Source of the DNA: Alkalihalobacillus sp. CinArs1
GTDB lineage: Bacteria > Bacillota > Bacilli > Bacillales > Guptibacillaceae
Reading direction: 5' to 3'
Length of the DNA stretch: 64,000 nt
Assembly: GCF_947387515.1 (NCBI RefSeq)
Contig: NZ_CANDOB010000002.1
Span: forward strand, 1,178,001-1,242,000
Shown here: piece after piece, positions 35,734 through 45,463 of the stretch
How the letters are laid out: each line of letters opens with the position of its first letter
Position numbering within the stretch: the stretch's first letter is position 1
The notes under the pieces: model-generated
What the model was told of the DNA's origin: nothing
Seen by the model: the letters and a program-made list of their open reading frames with translations, nothing else
Database searches by the model: none
Translations under genes and position numbers: made by a program

Positions 35734-37128
35734 ATGTCTAATCCGTTAACACCTCGCCAAATCGTAGAAAAACTCGACCAATATATTGTAGGTCAAAACG
35801 ATGCTAAGAAAGCCGTAGCTGTAGCGCTAAGAAATCGATACCGCAGAGGCCTTTTGAGCGATAAGTTAAGAGATGAAGTGAATCCGAAAAACATCTTGAT
35901 GATCGGACCTACTGGTGTTGGTAAGACCGAGATAGCTAGACGCCTTGCGAAGCTTGTTAATGCGCCATTTATTAAAGTTGAAGCAACGAAGTTTACTGAA
36001 GTAGGGTATGTAGGTAGAGATGTAGAATCGATGGTAAGAGATCTCGTTGAAACCTCGATCCGTATCGTGAAGGAAGAGCGGATGGATCAGGTAAAAGATA
36101 AAGCAGAGGAAAATGCAAACAAACGAATCGTTGAGCTGCTCGTACCTTCTGCAAAAAAACAATCTCAGTACAAAAACCCACTCGAAATGTTCTTTGGTAA
36201 TCAAGGGCAAGATGACACGAGTGATCAACAGACTTCTGAAGACCAAACAATTGCTACGAAGAGAAGACAGATCGCGCATCAGCTAGCGCTTGGTGAATTA
36301 GAGGACAGAATGATTACGGTTGAAGTAGAAGAGCAGAATCAATCGATGATGGATATGTTCCAAGGTTCCGGCATGGAGCAAATGGGAATGAACATGCAAG
36401 ATATGCTAGGAAACATCATGCCAAAGAAGAAAAAGAAGCGAAAGCTTTCCGTAGCTGAAGCAAGGAAGGTCTTGACTCAGGATGAAGCTGCTAAGTTAAT
36501 CGATATGGATGAAGTATCCCAGGATGCTGTTTCGAAGACAGAACAAACGGGTATCATTTTTATTGATGAAATTGATAAGGTAGCTGGTAAGAGTCAACAA
36601 TCCGCCGATGTTTCACGCGAAGGGGTCCAGCGTGACATCCTACCAATCGTTGAGGGTTCAACGGTAACAACGAAATATGGTCCAGTAAAAACCGATCATA
36701 TCTTATTCGTTGCGGCTGGTGCTTTCCATATGGCTAAACCATCAGACCTTATACCAGAATTACAGGGAAGGTTCCCAATTCGTGTTGAGTTATCGAGCTT
36801 GACAGTCGATGACTTTAAACGAATTTTAACAGAACCTGATAATGCACTTGTGAAGCAATACACAGCATTATTGGAAACTGAAGGTATTAAAGTTGAATTT
36901 TCTGACGATGCTATTTATAAAATTGCAACAATTGCAGCAGACGTAAATCAGGACACAGATAATATCGGAGCTAGAAGACTTCACACGATTCTCGAGAAAC
37001 TATTAGAAGATCTATCTTTCGAAGCGCCCGATATCAATTTGGAAAGTATTACGATCACACCAGAATACGTTGATGAAAAATTAGCGACTATAGCTAAGAA
37101 TCGTGACTTAAGTCAATATATCTTATAA
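35734..37128 (+). CDS. hslU: ATP-dependent protease ATPase subunit HslU (ClpY)
   Basis: HslU is the AAA+ unfoldase that feeds HslV. The 464-residue protein begins [31 protein letters not shown] after Met-Ser-Asn-Pro, has Walker [10 protein letters not shown] near residue 59-67, the GYVGRD pore loop near 91, a variable I domain (about 110-240, Met/Gln-rich around 200-225), Walker B IIFIDEID near 270 and sensor motifs [10 protein letters not shown] near 411. TTGGAGG precedes the ATG. It forms an operon with hslV and codY. Confidence 0.97.
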   Translation: MSNPLTPRQIVEKLDQYIVGQNDAKKAVAVALRNRYRRGLLSDKLRDEVNPKNILMIGPTGVGKTEIARRLAKLVNAPFIKVEATKFTEVGYVGRDVESMVRDLVETSIRIVKEERMDQVKDKAEENANKRIVELLVPSAKKQSQYKNPLEMFFGNQGQDDTSDQQTSEDQTIATKRRQIAHQLALGELEDRMITVEVEEQNQSMMDMFQGSGMEQMGMNMQDMLGNIMPKKKKKRKLSVAEARKVLTQDEAAKLIDMDEVSQDAVSKTEQTGIIFIDEIDKVAGKSQQSADVSREGVQRDILPIVEGSTVTTKYGPVKTDHILFVAAGAFHMAKPSDLIPELQGRFPIRVELSSLTVDDFKRILTEPDNALVKQYTALLETEGIKVEFSDDAIYKIATIAADVNQDTDNIGARRLHTILEKLLEDLSFEAPDINLESITITPEYVDEKLATIAKNRDLSQYIL

Positions 37129-37149
37129 CACATGCAGGAGGACAAAAAG

Positions 37150-37926
37150 ATGAACTTACTTGAGAAAACAAGAAAGATTAATGGAATGCTACAGAAATCA
37201 GAAGGACCGGTAAATTTCACAGACATGGCAGAAACGCTTCGTGACGTGATTCTTGCTAACGTATATGTGGTTAGCCGTAGAGGAAAGCTGTTAGGAATCG
37301 CGATTAACCAGGAGATCGAAAATGAGCGCATGAAGAAAATGTTCTCTGAAAGACAATTCCCTGAGGAGTACACTCAGAATCTATTTAACATTAATGAAAC
37401 ATCTTCTAACCTTGATATTACGAGTGAGTACACTGCTTTTCCAGTTGAAAACCGTGACCTATTTGAAAAAGGCTTAACTACGATCGTACCGATCGTTGGT
37501 GGAGGAGAGCGTCTTGGAACACTGATTCTTTCTCGTCTAAGCGATTCGTTCTCTAACGACGACCTTCTACTTGCAGAATATGGTGCTACAGTTGTAGGTA
37601 TGGAGATTCTGCATGAGAAAGCAGAAGAAATTGAAGAAGAAGCTAGAAACAAAGCGGTCGTTCAAATGGCGATTTCGTCGCTATCTTATAGTGAACTCGA
37701 AGCGATCGAGCATATCTTCGAAGAACTAGAAGGTAACGAAGGTTTGCTAGTTGCTAGTAAAATTGCTGATAGAGTAGGCATCACGCGTTCTGTTATCGTT
37801 AACGCACTTAGAAAGCTTGAAAGTGCTGGTGTAATTGAATCTCGTTCTCTAGGTATGAAAGGAACGTATATTAAAGTTCTTAATGATAAATTCCTCGTTG
37901 AATTATCAAAACTTAAGACGCAATAG
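37150..37926 (+). CDS. codY: GTP-sensing global transcriptional regulator CodY
   Basis: CodY represses stationary-phase and nitrogen genes when GTP and branched-chain amino acids are high. The 258-residue protein has an N-terminal GAF-like ligand domain (about 1-155) beginning [15 protein letters not shown] and a C-terminal winged helix (about 165-258) with [37 protein letters not shown] 37150 follows CAGGAGGA; an in-frame ATG at 37132 lies before that site and is rejected. It ends the xerC-hslVU-codY operon. Confidence 0.97.
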   Translation: MNLLEKTRKINGMLQKSEGPVNFTDMAETLRDVILANVYVVSRRGKLLGIAINQEIENERMKKMFSERQFPEEYTQNLFNINETSSNLDITSEYTAFPVENRDLFEKGLTTIVPIVGGGERLGTLILSRLSDSFSNDDLLLAEYGATVVGMEILHEKAEEIEEEARNKAVVQMAISSLSYSELEAIEHIFEELEGNEGLLVASKIADRVGITRSVIVNALRKLESAGVIESRSLGMKGTYIKVLNDKFLVELSKLKTQ

Positions 37927-37944
37927 AATTACGTGAATGTACCG

Positions 37945-37975
37945 ACTGCCGAGATTTCTCGGCAGTTTTTTTCTT
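37945..37975 (+). terminator. Terminator after codY
   Basis: ACTGCCGAG and CTCGGCAGT pair perfectly around ATTT, followed by seven T residues. Confidence 0.88.
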
Positions 37976-38011
37976 TGTGAAAACCTCACCATTCGTATTT
38001 ATAGAGCTTAT

Positions 38012-38027
38012 TAGTAAGAACTTACTA
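38012..38027. repeat. Palindrome upstream of the rpsB promoter
   Basis: TAGTAAG-AA-CTTACTA is a perfect 7-bp-arm palindrome 30 bases before the rpsB -35. It could be a protein-binding site; nothing else supports this. Confidence 0.35.
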
Positions 38028-38056
38028 GGTCATAAGCGGAATTTTAGATTTCTAAC

Positions 38057-38085
38057 TTGCGGCAGAGAAAACAATATGGTATATT
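38057..38085 (+). promoter_or_regulatory. SigA promoter for rpsB-tsf
   Basis: TTGCGG (38057-38062), a 17-base spacer and TATATT (38080-38085) with a TG extension give a promoter starting near 38092. Confidence 0.75.
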
Positions 38086-38091
38086 AATCAA

Positions 38092-38197
38092 CGGTGTTAA
38101 ACACACACGCTTGTTGATTTGGGAAATGGTGCTGCGTTCGCAGTTTTTCCCGAAAGCGATGCAAGCGGAGGCTAAAAAACCATTAGGAGGATTTATC
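38092..38197 (+). ncRNA. Structured rpsB mRNA leader
   Basis: Three nested stems are readable: CGCTTG (38108-38113) with CAAGCG (38162-38167), GGGAAA (38121-38126) with TTTCCC (38146-38151), and CTGCG-TT-CGCAG (38132-38143). The fold sits between promoter and the AGGAGG site of rpsB, the place expected for S2 autoregulation. Function is inferred. Confidence 0.55.
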
Positions 38198-38932
38198 ATG
38201 GCAGTTATCTCTATGAAACAGCTTCTAGAAGCTGGGGTACACTTCGGACACCAAACTCGTCGTTGGAACCCAAAAATGAAACCTTACATCTTCACTGAAA
38301 GAAACGGTATCTACATTATCGATCTTCAAAAAACAGTGAAGAAAGTTGAAGAAGCATTCAACTTTGTACGTGAAATCGCTCAAGACGGCGGTAAAGTTCT
38401 TTTCGTAGGAACGAAAAAGCAGGCGCAAGAATCTGTTAAGGATGAAGCGATCCGTGCTGGTCAATACTACATCAACCAACGTTGGTTGGGTGGAACGCTT
38501 ACGAACTTTGAAACAATTCAAAAGCGTATCAACCGTCTTAAGAGTCTTGAAAAGATGCAAGAAGATGGTACGTTCGATGTACTTCCTAAGAAAGAAGTTA
38601 TTCTTCTTAAGAAGGAAATGGACCGTCTAGAAAGATTCCTTGGTGGTATCAAGGATATGAACGGTATTCCGGACGCATTGTTTGTTATCGACCCTCGTAA
38701 AGAGCGTATTGCAATTGCGGAAGCGCGTAAGCTTAACATTCCGATCGTTGCAATCGTTGATACTAACTGTGATCCTGATGAAGTAGATTATGTGATCCCT
38801 GGTAACGACGACGCGATCCGCGCTGTTAAACTTCTTACTGCTAAAATGGCTGACGCTGTTATCGAAGTTAGCAAAGTAGAAGAAGAAGAGGCAGAAGCTG
38901 AAGCAGTTGAAACTGAAGAAACATCTGTATAA
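38198..38932 (+). CDS. rpsB: 30S ribosomal protein S2
   Basis: S2 joins the 30S subunit late and contacts S1-like factors. The 244-residue protein begins [27 protein letters not shown] in shortened family form and has FVGTKKQAQ near 70 and [12 protein letters not shown] near 155; the C-terminal tail is Glu/Ala-rich. ATG 38198 follows TTAGGAGG; the open frame runs upstream over the leader and promoter but that part is not coding. tsf follows, as in nearly all bacteria. Confidence 0.98.
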   Translation: MAVISMKQLLEAGVHFGHQTRRWNPKMKPYIFTERNGIYIIDLQKTVKKVEEAFNFVREIAQDGGKVLFVGTKKQAQESVKDEAIRAGQYYINQRWLGGTLTNFETIQKRINRLKSLEKMQEDGTFDVLPKKEVILLKKEMDRLERFLGGIKDMNGIPDALFVIDPRKERIAIAEARKLNIPIVAIVDTNCDPDEVDYVIPGNDDAIRAVKLLTAKMADAVIEVSKVEEEEAEAEAVETEETSV

Positions 38933-38941
38933 GAACACAAA

Positions 38942-38984
38942 GGGGTGATAAAGGGGAACTCTACCCCTTTATCACCTTTTTTTA
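38942..38984 (+). terminator. Terminator between rpsB and tsf
   Basis: GGTGATAAAGGGG and CCCCTTTATCACC form a perfect 13-bp stem around AACTCTA, followed by seven T residues. Read-through must supply tsf unless a separate promoter exists. Confidence 0.85.
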
Positions 38985-39030
38985 ACCAACAGAGTATGTT
39001 TACATATCATAATCCAAGGAGGAATTTCTA

Positions 39031-39912
39031 ATGGCAGTAACAGCTAAAATGGTAAAAGAATTGCGCGACCAAACTGGCGCAGGTATGATGGATTGCAAAA
39101 AGGCACTAACTGAAAACGACGGTGACATGGACAAGGCAATCGACTGGCTACGTGAGAAAGGTATCTCTAAAGCAGCTAAGAAAGCTGATCGCGTGGCAGC
39201 AGAAGGTCTTGCAGCTATCGCAGTTGAAGGTAACAAAGCAGTAATCGCTGAAATCAACTCTGAAACTGACTTCGTTGCGAAGAACGATAACTTCAAAGTG
39301 TTGATCAACGACATCGCTACTCACCTTCTTAAGACGAACCCTGAGTCTGTAGAAGCAGCTCTTGAAAGCAAGATGGAAAACGGACAAACTGTTTCAGAAT
39401 TCTTGAACAATGCAATCGCTAAGATTGGTGAAAAGATTTCTCTACGTCGCTTCCAAATCGTTGAGAAAACAGATGCTGACGCATTCGGTTCTTACCTACA
39501 CATGGGTGGACGCATCGGCGTATTGACTCTTCTAGAAGGAACAACTGACGAAGAAGTTGCAAAAGACGTTGCTATGCACGCTGCAGCTGTTAACCCTCGT
39601 TTCGTTTCTCGTGATGAGATCCCAGCTGAAGAAGTTGAGCGTGAGCGTGAAGTACTAAAACAACAAGCTCTTAACGAAGGAAAGCCTGAAAAGATCGTTG
39701 AGAAGATGGTAGAAGGCCGTCTTGGCAAGTTCTTCGAAGAAATTTCTCTAGTTGACCAAGCATTCGTTAAAGATACTGACCAAAAGGTTGGCAAGTATGT
39801 TGAATCTAAAGGTGGTTCTGTAAAAGGATTCATCCGCTATGAAGTTGGAGAAGGCATGGAAAAACGCGAAGATAACTTCGCTGAAGAAGTTATGTCTCAA
39901 GTGAAGAAGTAA
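39031..39912 (+). CDS. tsf: Elongation factor Ts
   Basis: EF-Ts exchanges GDP for GTP on EF-Tu. The 293-residue protein has the N-terminal UBA-like domain with [19 protein letters not shown], the TDFVAKND motif near residue 80 that contacts EF-Tu, and the C-terminal core ending [17 protein letters not shown] precedes the ATG. No oddities. Confidence 0.98.
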   Translation: MAVTAKMVKELRDQTGAGMMDCKKALTENDGDMDKAIDWLREKGISKAAKKADRVAAEGLAAIAVEGNKAVIAEINSETDFVAKNDNFKVLINDIATHLLKTNPESVEAALESKMENGQTVSEFLNNAIAKIGEKISLRRFQIVEKTDADAFGSYLHMGGRIGVLTLLEGTTDEEVAKDVAMHAAAVNPRFVSRDEIPAEEVEREREVLKQQALNEGKPEKIVEKMVEGRLGKFFEEISLVDQAFVKDTDQKVGKYVESKGGSVKGFIRYEVGEGMEKREDNFAEEVMSQVKK

Positions 39913-39917
39913 TACAG

Positions 39918-39947
39918 GTAGGGAACACGATGTGTTCCCTATTTTTC
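39918..39947 (+). terminator. Terminator after tsf
   Basis: TAGGGAACAC pairs with GTGTTCCCTA around GAT and is followed by TTTTTC. Confidence 0.82.
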
Positions 39948-39984
39948 AAGAAAAAGGATAGAATAAACATGCTGGAGGGTTAAT

Positions 39985-40710
39985 ATGAGCGGAGCCAAGT
40001 ATGAACGCGTTGTGTTAAAATTAAGCGGTGAAGCATTATCAGGTGGAGAAGGACTTGGTATATCACCTTCCATCGTTCAGTCGATTGCATCCCAAATCAA
40101 AGAGATCCATGAGATGGGTGTAGAAGTTGCAGTCGTCGTTGGCGGTGGCAATATCTGGCGTGGTAAAGTTGGTAGCGAGATGGGCATGGACCGCGCTACT
40201 GCAGATTATATGGGAATGCTTGCAACAGTGATGAATTCTCTAGCGATGCAAGATAGCCTTGAGACGTTGGGCGTTGAAACGAGAGTCCAAACGTCGATCG
40301 AGATGAAAGAGGTAGCAGAACCTTATATTCGTCGTAAAGCAATTCGCCATCTTGAGAAAAAACGCGTTGTGATCTTTGCAGCAGGTACAGGGAACCCTTA
40401 CTTCTCTACAGATACAACTGCGGCACTACGAGCAGCTGAAATTGAGGCTGACGTGATTTTAATGGCGAAAAACAATGTAGATGGTGTGTACTCAGCAGAT
40501 CCAACTGTTGACGCAACAGCGAAAAAGTATGAAACTCTATCATATCTCGATGTACTTAAAGAAGGTCTTGCAGTAATGGATTCTACTGCTTCTTCACTTT
40601 GTATGGATAATGATATTCCACTTGTCGTCTTCTCCATTATGGAAGAAGGTAACATCAAGCGCGCCGTTTGTGGCGAAGAAATCGGAACAGTCGTAAAGGG
40701 GAGAAATTAA
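39985..40710 (+). CDS. pyrH: UMP kinase
   Basis: PyrH phosphorylates UMP to UDP with ATP. The 241-residue amino-acid-kinase-fold protein has [12 protein letters not shown] near 9-20, [11 protein letters not shown] near 50, [11 protein letters not shown] near 74 and [19 protein letters not shown] near 132-150. GCTGGAGGG precedes the ATG. frr begins one base after its stop, so the two are one unit. Confidence 0.97.
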   Translation: MSGAKYERVVLKLSGEALSGGEGLGISPSIVQSIASQIKEIHEMGVEVAVVVGGGNIWRGKVGSEMGMDRATADYMGMLATVMNSLAMQDSLETLGVETRVQTSIEMKEVAEPYIRRKAIRHLEKKRVVIFAAGTGNPYFSTDTTAALRAAEIEADVILMAKNNVDGVYSADPTVDATAKKYETLSYLDVLKEGLAVMDSTASSLCMDNDIPLVVFSIMEEGNIKRAVCGEEIGTVVKGRN

Positions 40711-40711
40711 G

Positions 40712-41269
40712 ATGCCAGAAGAAATCTTGAAAAACGCTGAAGAACGTATGAAGAACGGAATTTCTAGCTTAAGAAAAGAGCTAGCTACTCTAAGAGCAGG
40801 AAGAGCTAACGCTTCTTTACTCGACAAGATCCAAGTTGACTACTATGGCGCTCCGACTCCAGTAAACCAACTTGCAGGGATCTCTGTTCCTGAAGCTCGT
40901 ATGCTTCTTATCCAGCCTTATGATAAGTCAGCGATCGGTGATATCGAGAAAGCGATCTTGAAATCCGATCTTGGTCTTACTCCTTCTAACGATGGAAACG
41001 TCATTCGTATTACGATCCCAGCTCTTACTGAAGAGCGTCGTAAAGAGCTAGTAAAATTCGTTAAGAAGTATGCTGAAGATGGTAAGGTCGTTATCCGAAA
41101 CATCCGTCGTGATGCGAACGATGAGTTAAAGAAGAAGGAAAAAGATGGCGACATCACAGAAGATGAGCTTCGCCGTAAAACCGACGAAGTACAAAAGCTT
41201 ACTGATAAGTTCGTTGCTGAAGCAGATAGCATTGCATCAGACAAAGAAAAAGAAATCATGGAAGTCTAA
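40712..41269 (+). CDS. frr: Ribosome recycling factor
   Basis: RRF splits post-termination ribosomes with EF-G. The 185-residue, highly charged protein shows [60 protein letters not shown] and [10 protein letters not shown] motifs. AAAGGGGAG in the pyrH end serves as its ribosome-binding site. Normal length. Confidence 0.98.
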   Translation: MPEEILKNAEERMKNGISSLRKELATLRAGRANASLLDKIQVDYYGAPTPVNQLAGISVPEARMLLIQPYDKSAIGDIEKAILKSDLGLTPSNDGNVIRITIPALTEERRKELVKFVKKYAEDGKVVIRNIRRDANDELKKKEKDGDITEDELRRKTDEVQKLTDKFVAEADSIASDKEKEIMEV

Positions 41270-41301
41270 TTCAATAACAGGTAAAATAAGATAATAAAAG
41301 G

Positions 41302-41331
41302 ACCCTCTTTTCCCACAGGGGGTTTTTTTGT
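41302..41331 (+). terminator. Terminator after frr
   Basis: ACCCTC and GGGGGT form a short stem (one G-T pair) with a long loop and seven T residues. Confidence 0.6.
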
Positions 41332-41360
41332 TAAGTAAGTGACACAATGGAGGATTTGCA

Positions 41361-42128
41361 ATGCTTGGGAAGTTCTCAAACTGGATGAGAAAGAATGAAG
41401 ATGAAGAACATTTAGACATTAACACATCTGCTAATATTCCAAGGCATATTGCGATCATAATGGATGGCAATGGACGCTGGGCGAAGAAGCGTGGCCTGCC
41501 ACGAGTGGCTGGGCATCGTGAAGGAGTTAAAGTAGTTAAGAAAATCGTCAGGAAAGCAAATGACATCGGTGTTAACTATTTAACGCTATACGCCTTCTCA
41601 ACCGAGAATTGGAAGCGGCCAAAAGAAGAAGTAGACTTCTTGATGAAGCTCCCTGAACAGTTTTTACTAAGTCATCTGCCAGAATTAATCGAGCAGAATG
41701 TACAAGTTCGAATAATGGGGGATCGTGAACAACTGCCTTCTCATACCTTTAAAGCAATTTCGAAGGCAGTCGAAGATACGAAAGACAATACCGGACTTAT
41801 TTTGAATTTCGCATTGAACTATGGAAGTCGTCATGAAATGAAGACTGCGATGCAACGGTTATTAAGCGACGTACAAAAGGGGATACTGTCTGAAGATGAG
41901 ATATCCGAGGAAAAGATTTCCTCCTATCTTCTAAGTAGCCAATACCCAGATCCTGACCTGTTGATTCGGACAAGCGGGGAAATTCGTCTCAGCAATTTTA
42001 TGCTATGGCAACTGGCTTATACTGAACTCTGGTTTACAGAGGTGCTATGGCCCGACTTTACAGAGCATCATTTTGTTGAGGCTGTACAAGAGTATCAGCG
42101 ACGTGGTCGCCGCTATGGCGGGGTTTAA
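41361..42128 (+). CDS. uppS: Undecaprenyl diphosphate synthase (isoprenyl transferase)
   Basis: UppS condenses isopentenyl diphosphate onto farnesyl diphosphate to make the C55 carrier for peptidoglycan and teichoic acids. The 255-residue cis-prenyltransferase has MDGNGRWAKKRGLPRVAGHREG with catalytic Asp35, TLYAFSTENWKRP near 75, and DLLIRTSGEIRLSNFMLWQLAYTE near 196-220. ATGGAGG precedes the ATG. It starts the uppS-cdsA-dxr-rseP-proS run. Confidence 0.97.
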   Translation: MLGKFSNWMRKNEDEEHLDINTSANIPRHIAIIMDGNGRWAKKRGLPRVAGHREGVKVVKKIVRKANDIGVNYLTLYAFSTENWKRPKEEVDFLMKLPEQFLLSHLPELIEQNVQVRIMGDREQLPSHTFKAISKAVEDTKDNTGLILNFALNYGSRHEMKTAMQRLLSDVQKGILSEDEISEEKISSYLLSSQYPDPDLLIRTSGEIRLSNFMLWQLAYTELWFTEVLWPDFTEHHFVEAVQEYQRRGRRYGGV

Positions 42129-42149
42129 TTGTAGGAGGACATTAGCGTT

Positions 42150-42956
42150 ATGAAGCAACGTATTATTACTGGTGTGATTTTTGGCGTATTACTATTAGGT
42201 ATGATCATTGTAGGAGACTGGCCTTTTATTATTTTAATGACGCTGGTAGCTACTGTTGGAATGGTCGAGCTATTGTTGATGAAAAAGATCTCGCTCGTTT
42301 CATTACCTGGTTTGCTGGCTCTTATCGGGACTTGGATTCTAGTCATGCCTGAAGATTGGATCGCTGCGCTCACATCCTCTGTTTTTACAAAGATAGATTT
42401 ATTATTTTTTGGCTTGCTCATTCTTTTAGCAATGACGGTCCTTACAAAGAATAAATATAGTTTTGATGAAAGTTCTTTTATTTTGATGGCATCACTGTAT
42501 GTCGGATTAGGCTTTTATTATTTTACAGCAACGCGTTATTTAGGAGACACAAGCTTAGAAGGCATGATCCAGCTCTTCTTTATCATCTTTTTGATATGGG
42601 CTTCGGACTCTGGTGCGTACTTTGTTGGTCGAGCAATAGGAAAGAAAAAGCTATGGCCGCATATATCTCCTAATAAAACGGTAGAAGGTGCGCTCGGAGG
42701 AGTAGGGATGGCTCTGATTGTAGGAATTGTTTTTCAAATGATCTATCCGGTCTATGAATCAATTTCTATCGTGATTATCGTCTCAGTATTAACCTCAGTT
42801 TTTGGACAGATTGGTGATCTGGTAGAGTCAGCGTTTAAACGTCATTATGGCGTAAAAGACTCTGGAAGCATTTTACCAGGACACGGAGGGATATTAGACC
42901 GGTTTGATAGCCTGATCTTTGTACTCCCAATTCTACATTTGCTACACCTGGTATAA
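42150..42956 (+). CDS. cdsA: Phosphatidate cytidylyltransferase
   Basis: CdsA makes CDP-diacylglycerol from CTP and phosphatidic acid at the membrane. The 268-residue protein has about eight membrane segments, [32 protein letters not shown] in the middle and the C-terminal signature [26 protein letters not shown] near 230-255. TAGGAGG precedes the ATG. It continues the lipid theme of the window (PlsX product path). Confidence 0.96.
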   Translation: MKQRIITGVIFGVLLLGMIIVGDWPFIILMTLVATVGMVELLLMKKISLVSLPGLLALIGTWILVMPEDWIAALTSSVFTKIDLLFFGLLILLAMTVLTKNKYSFDESSFILMASLYVGLGFYYFTATRYLGDTSLEGMIQLFFIIFLIWASDSGAYFVGRAIGKKKLWPHISPNKTVEGALGGVGMALIVGIVFQMIYPVYESISIVIIVSVLTSVFGQIGDLVESAFKRHYGVKDSGSILPGHGGILDRFDSLIFVLPILHLLHLV

Positions 42957-42999
42957 ATGTGCAACTGGATCAACAGAATGGATTGGAGGAACAGATCGT

Positions 43000-44148
43000 T
43001 TGAAAAAAATCAGCTTACTGGGAGCTTCTGGGTCCATTGGTACCCAGACTCTTGATATCATAAGAATGCACCCTGAGTTGTTTTCCCTCGTTGCGGTTTC
43101 AGTAGGTAGAAACATTGAAAAAGCTGCTGAGATCGTAGATGAATTCCAACCTAAGTTGCTATCGGTTCAATTAAGGGAAGACGCAGAAAGCTTGAGAAGA
43201 AGTATTTCGAGACAAACGAAGATCGTTTATGGGGAAGAAGGATTGCTTGAAGTAGCGTGTCATCCGGAATCAACCGTCCTCGTAAATGCGGTTCTTGGAA
43301 GCATTGGTCTTACTCCAACGTTGTCTGCAATCGAACAGGGTAAGACGATTGCGATTGCAAACAAAGAAACACTCGTCACTGCAGGACATCTCGTGACGGA
43401 AGCAGCCAAAAAGTACGGATCAGCTCTGTTGCCTGTAGACAGCGAACATTCTGCGCTATTTCAGTGTTTGAATGGAGAGAAGATCGATCAGATGGACCGA
43501 TTGATTCTTACTGCTTCAGGAGGAAGCTTTCGAGATAAAACAAGAAAAGAGTTACAAGGTGTCAGCGTAGAAGATGCGCTAAATCATCCAAACTGGTCAA
43601 TGGGAGCAAAAATTACGATCGATTCTGCGACTATGATGAACAAAGGTCTAGAAGTAATCGAAGCTCATTGGTTATTTGGAACTCCTTATGATCAGATCGA
43701 CGTTCTGCTTCATAAAGAGAGTATCATCCACTCGATGGTCGAGTACATAGACGGAAGCGTAATGGCTCATCTAGGTACTCCGGATATGAGAATTCCGATT
43801 CAATATGCACTTAGCTATCCTGATCGGCTTGAAATGAGAAATGCAAAAAAGTTAAACTTATGGGAAGTTGGTAAGCTTCACTTTGAAAAGGTAGATTTCG
43901 AGCGTTTCCGTAGTTTGAAACTCGCTTATGATGCTGGTCGAATTGGCGGCTCAATGACAGCGGTGTTGAATGCTGCGAACGAAACGGCAGTTGCTGCATT
44001 TCTACAGAGCAAGATCGATTTCTTGACGATTGAAGAGCTCGTTGAAAAAGCGCTAGAACAACACGATTCGATTCAGAACGCATCGCTAGAAGAAATTCTT
44101 GAGATCGATTCTGAAACGCGATCGAGAGTTCAGTCATTAATTAAATAA
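43000..44148 (+). CDS. dxr: 1-deoxy-D-xylulose 5-phosphate reductoisomerase
   Basis: Dxr makes MEP, the committed step of the non-mevalonate isoprenoid pathway that feeds UppS. The 382-residue protein has the NADPH motif [13 protein letters not shown] near 6-18, ANKETLV near 122, [12 protein letters not shown] near 145-157, and [10 protein letters not shown] and [14 protein letters not shown] further on. The start is TTG 43000 behind TTGGAGGAA; the frame is open back into cdsA but that would be unusual. Rare TTG start is the only oddity. Confidence 0.95.
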   Translation: MKKISLLGASGSIGTQTLDIIRMHPELFSLVAVSVGRNIEKAAEIVDEFQPKLLSVQLREDAESLRRSISRQTKIVYGEEGLLEVACHPESTVLVNAVLGSIGLTPTLSAIEQGKTIAIANKETLVTAGHLVTEAAKKYGSALLPVDSEHSALFQCLNGEKIDQMDRLILTASGGSFRDKTRKELQGVSVEDALNHPNWSMGAKITIDSATMMNKGLEVIEAHWLFGTPYDQIDVLLHKESIIHSMVEYIDGSVMAHLGTPDMRIPIQYALSYPDRLEMRNAKKLNLWEVGKLHFEKVDFERFRSLKLAYDAGRIGGSMTAVLNAANETAVAAFLQSKIDFLTIEELVEKALEQHDSIQNASLEEILEIDSETRSRVQSLIK

Positions 44149-44158
44149 AGGTGGTTAA

Positions 44159-45418
44159 GTGGATATGAATACTGTGATTTCGATCATTATCATATTCGGA
44201 GCACTGGTCTTTTTCCATGAACTGGGTCACTTGCTCCTTGCAAAACGTGCAGGAATTCTATGCCGTGAATTCGCGATCGGATTTGGGCCGAAGCTTTTCA
44301 CGATAAAAAAAGGTGAAACGGTATATACGATAAGACTATTGCCACTTGGTGGGTTTGTTCGAATGGCCGGAGAAGATCCGGAAATGATCGAATTAAAACC
44401 CGGTCAACGCGTAGGCTTGCTATTCAATAACAAAAACAAGATAGAAAAAATCGTTATTAATCAGAAATCTGCTTACACGAACTTAAAAGAAATCACGGTT
44501 GAAGAAGCCGATTTAGAACACAAACTTTTTATAAAAGGGTACGAAGGTGAAGATGAACCAGCGGTCGTTTATCCGCTTGATGAGCAGTCACACTATGTGA
44601 TGGACGGATCTGAATTTCAGATTGCGCCATATGATCGTCAATTCGGATCTAAGTCTCTCTGGGATCGCTTCCTAGCTATTTTCGCTGGACCAGTCATGAA
44701 CTTTTTACTTGCTATCGTGATTTTCTTCCTACTTGGTTTGCTTCAAGGAACACCTACGAATCAAGTGAATGAAGTTGTTGAAGGAAGCCCCGCTGAGCAA
44801 GCAGGTATGATGAATGGAGATGTGATCACTGAGATCAACGGAACTGAAATAACGAGCTGGGACAAAATGACCTCGATCATTCAAGATAATGCAGAAAACC
44901 AGCTAAGTTTCACCGTGGATCGTGAAGGAGAAGCAGTATCTCTCTCAATAACTCCGGAAAAACAAGAGTTGACTGAGAATCAGTCGGTGGGTCGAATCGG
45001 AGTTGCACCGGCATATCAGGTGAACTTCCTCGATTCAGTTGCTTTTGGTTTTACATCTACGTATGAATTCTCTAAAGCGATCTTTGTAGGTCTAGGTCAG
45101 CTCGTAACAGGTCAGCTTTCGATCGATGCTTTTTCTGGACCAGTAGGGATCTATAGTTATACAGAAGAAGCGGCATCAAAAGGTGTGTACGTATTGATGA
45201 GATGGGCTGCTTTTCTAAGCATCAACCTAGGAATCTTTAATCTCCTGCCATTACCTGCTCTAGATGGAGGAAGATTATTGTTTATTGGGGTAGAAGCATT
45301 AAGAGGCAAGCCGATCGACCCTCAAAAAGAAAGTCTTGTACACTTTATTGGATTCTCTTTCCTCATGTTACTTATGCTCGTTGTAACATGGAATGATATT
45401 CAACGTTTCTTTTTGTAA
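44159..45418 (+). CDS. rseP: Site-2 intramembrane zinc protease RseP/RasP
   Basis: RasP cleaves anti-sigma factors such as RsiW and FtsL within the membrane. The 419-residue protein has HELGH at 20-24 in the first membrane helix, a PDZ domain (about 200-275) with VNEVVEGSPAEQAGMMNGD, and the third zinc ligand in NLLPLPALDGGRL near 362-374; a C-terminal membrane helix follows. GTG 44159 gives an N-terminus that aligns with relatives, but ATG 44165 is better spaced from AAGGTGG and is equally possible. Confidence 0.95.
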   Translation: MDMNTVISIIIIFGALVFFHELGHLLLAKRAGILCREFAIGFGPKLFTIKKGETVYTIRLLPLGGFVRMAGEDPEMIELKPGQRVGLLFNNKNKIEKIVINQKSAYTNLKEITVEEADLEHKLFIKGYEGEDEPAVVYPLDEQSHYVMDGSEFQIAPYDRQFGSKSLWDRFLAIFAGPVMNFLLAIVIFFLLGLLQGTPTNQVNEVVEGSPAEQAGMMNGDVITEINGTEITSWDKMTSIIQDNAENQLSFTVDREGEAVSLSITPEKQELTENQSVGRIGVAPAYQVNFLDSVAFGFTSTYEFSKAIFVGLGQLVTGQLSIDAFSGPVGIYSYTEEAASKGVYVLMRWAAFLSINLGIFNLLPLPALDGGRLLFIGVEALRGKPIDPQKESLVHFIGFSFLMLLMLVVTWNDIQRFFL

Positions 45419-45463
45419 GAAAGTAGGGGCAGAAGTCCTTTTAAATGAAATGAGGTGCAGGTC

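Noticed and set aside
38057-38197. N-terminal extension of rpsB
   Set aside because: The frame runs through the promoter and leader; S2 begins at ATG 38198 behind AGGAGG.
42919-42999. Longer dxr start inside cdsA
   Set aside because: The extra residues have no homology to Dxr, and TTG 43000 has a good ribosome-binding site.
45419-45463. T-box leader before proS
   Set aside because: Only 45 bases separate rseP and proS; no T-box sequence is present.
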